Assembly (NCBI GenBank): GCA_905182195.1
Contig: CAJJAW010000003.1
Coordinates: 1 to 64,000, forward strand
Source of the DNA: Alphaproteobacteria bacterium UBA4588
GTDB lineage: Bacteria > Pseudomonadota > Alphaproteobacteria > Rhodobacterales > Rhodobacteraceae
Direction: 5' to 3'
DNA length: 64,000 nucleotides
Positions 62,933 to 64,000 of the stretch are shown piece after piece. The position numbers were made by a program, and so were the translations under genes. Under the pieces are notes generated by a model, which did not search any database, had not been told where the DNA came from, and saw nothing but the letters and a program-made list of their open reading frames with translations. Position 1 is the stretch's first letter, and the number at the start of each line of letters is the position of its first letter.

Positions 62933-64000
62933 TTAAGCGGCCGCTTGCGCGGACTGGTGCCCTTGATCGATTGCCGCCAACAGTTCGGTCCGCCGCTTCG
63001 CCATGGCCTGCGCATTGGCCAGCTTCACCGGTCCAAAGCCCAGAATATGTTGCGGCAAGCCAATGAGCTCGAGCCAAATATCGTGATGTTTTGGCTCATA
63101 CTCGCGCTGCATCCGCGCCACCAATGCCTCAAAATCTGCAATCAACTGGCGCTCCATGCGCCGCTCAGCCGTATAGCCAAAGATATCGAGCGGTGTTTCA
63201 CGAAAAAACTTGAGACGTGCCAAGCCCCGGCTAGCCCGGTCAAACCATGCACCAAATTGACGTTTTTGCGGCCGTCCATTTGGACCCATCCGTGACAGCA
63301 AAGGCGGCGCTAAATGATAGGAAATCTCAAAATTTCCCTCAAACTGCTCTGCCACCCGCTCTTTGGTCTCACCCAGCAAGCGGGCCACTTCATATTCATC
63401 CTTATAGGTCAAAACCTTGTGGTAAGATTCCAAAACCTGCGCCGCCAAGGGCGCATTAGCCAGCTGAGTACGCATTTGAGCATAGCGCTCTGAACGCCCG
63501 GACCCATAGGCTATGAGATTGGCCAATCTCGCGTTCTCACCGTCCAGGTTCACTGGTTTTTGCCTTTGAAACTGAGTGGCTATCTCAGGATCCAACACGC
63601 TCCAACGTCCAAGCGCGAAAGCCTGTTGGTTTTGCGTGATCGTTGCACCGTTCAGCGCAATAGCCTCCAGCAATGCGGCTTCCGACAAAGGCAATAAGCC
63701 GTGTTGAAACGTAGCTCCCAGCAAGATCATATTGGCATAAACCGTATCGCCCAAAGCATTTTCAGCCAGCTTCGTGGCATTCATCAAAGCCGCCCGAGTA
63801 TTCAGACGTGCAGCAATCGCCAGTTCAAGCTCAGCGTAGGGAATGCGAAATCCAGTGTCGCGGGTGAAATCGCCTGTGATGATCTCGTGATTGTTAACAA
63901 CAGCGGCTCCAGCCGGGGCCATCAGGCCCAAAGTACTGCCCTGCGCAGAGACCACCAAATCACCACCAATCAGCGTATGGCATTCACCCGAAGCCACTCG
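62933..64000 (-). CDS. Indolepyruvate ferredoxin oxidoreductase, C-terminal part (runs off the window)
   Basis: The visible 355 or so codons match the C-terminal end of the large fused IorA-IorB-type enzymes (over 1100 residues) that decarboxylate arylpyruvates with ferredoxin. The stretch begins inside the gamma-type domain (GDLVVSAQGSTLGLM, NNHEIITGDFTRD) and ends in the conserved DUF6537-like region (RRMERQLIADFEALVARM). The N-terminal thiamine-binding and ferredoxin parts lie beyond the right edge. Confidence 0.88.
   Translation of the reverse strand, partial: RVASGECHTLIGGDLVVSAQGSTLGLMAPAGAAVVNNHEIITGDFTRDTGFRIPYAELELAIAARLNTRAALMNATKLAENALGDTVYANMILLGATFQHGLLPLSEAALLEAIALNGATITQNQQAFALGRWSVLDPEIATQFQRQKPVNLDGENARLANLIAYGSGRSERYAQMRTQLANAPLAAQVLESYHKVLTYKDEYEVARLLGETKERVAEQFEGNFEISYHLAPPLLSRMGPNGRPQKRQFGAWFDRASRGLARLKFFRETPLDIFGYTAERRMERQLIADFEALVARMQREYEPKHHDIWLELIGLPQHILGFGPVKLANAQAMAKRRTELLAAIDQGHQSAQAAA

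Overview
The window looks like a stretch of an alphaproteobacterial chromosome of the Rhodobacterales (marine Roseobacter type) with AT-rich intergenic DNA. The evidence is gene order plus protein style: trpG-trpD-trpC-moaC-moeA-lexA followed by gltX-gltA; argC-ccmE-ccmF-ccmH-enoyl-CoA hydratase; pyrH-frr-cdsA-dxr-rseP-bamA-ompH-fabZ-lpxA-lpxI-lpxB; LpxI instead of LpxH; and LexA operators of the alphaproteobacterial form GAAC-N7-GAAC. No rRNA, CRISPR array, insertion sequence or prophage was seen. One tRNA gene, tRNA-Arg(CCG), is present.

Layout. 1-0.9 kb holds no convincing gene. 0.9-3.7 kb has a broken EamA transporter, a P-loop ATPase and metA. 3.8-9.6 kb is housekeeping: rpsI/rplM, a thioesterase, a crotonase, trmFO, gluQ, hisI and an IscU-like scaffold. 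9.9-14.3 kb is a DNA-repair block on the minus strand (ligA, recG), followed by a previously hidden 47-residue membrane protein behind two LexA boxes. 14.7-17 kb holds mnmA. 15.9-26.9 kb is the large minus-strand envelope operon from pyrH to lpxB, with uppS missing from its usual place. 27-35 kb holds miaA, a Tat-exported peptide-type binding protein with two permeases and a fused double ATPase, and ssb. 35.5-41.1 kb has aroB/aroK and, diverging from them, a small membrane protein, a periplasmic protein, xerD and a CNNM/CBS protein. 41.3-47 kb is an envelope set (IalB-like, ketoacyl synthase, ACP, lpxD, L,D-transpeptidase, DUF882). 47.2-48.9 kb looks like an accessory insertion (tRNA-Arg, Stealth sugar-phosphate transferase, truncated small gene). 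49-57 kb holds tryptophan and molybdopterin genes, lexA, gltX and gltA, with a comEC-like remnant. 57-64 kb holds a crotonase, the cytochrome c maturation genes, argC, murI and the end of an indolepyruvate ferredoxin oxidoreductase.

Three points matter most. (1) The 47-residue protein at 9907-10050 has its own consensus -10 box, two GAAC-N7-GAAC type operators, a ribosome-binding site and an intrinsic terminator. The same operator form lies on the lexA promoter of this window, so this is a good candidate for an undescribed SOS-induced small membrane protein. (2) LigA aligns without gaps to the family through its zinc-finger region, but none of the four expected cysteines is there. (3) Ten single-base reading-frame breaks, several in genes that are normally essential (ligA, lpxB, cdsA), all lie in the first 28.4 kb and none was seen in the last 35 kb. 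This points to local sequence error, or less likely to real decay.
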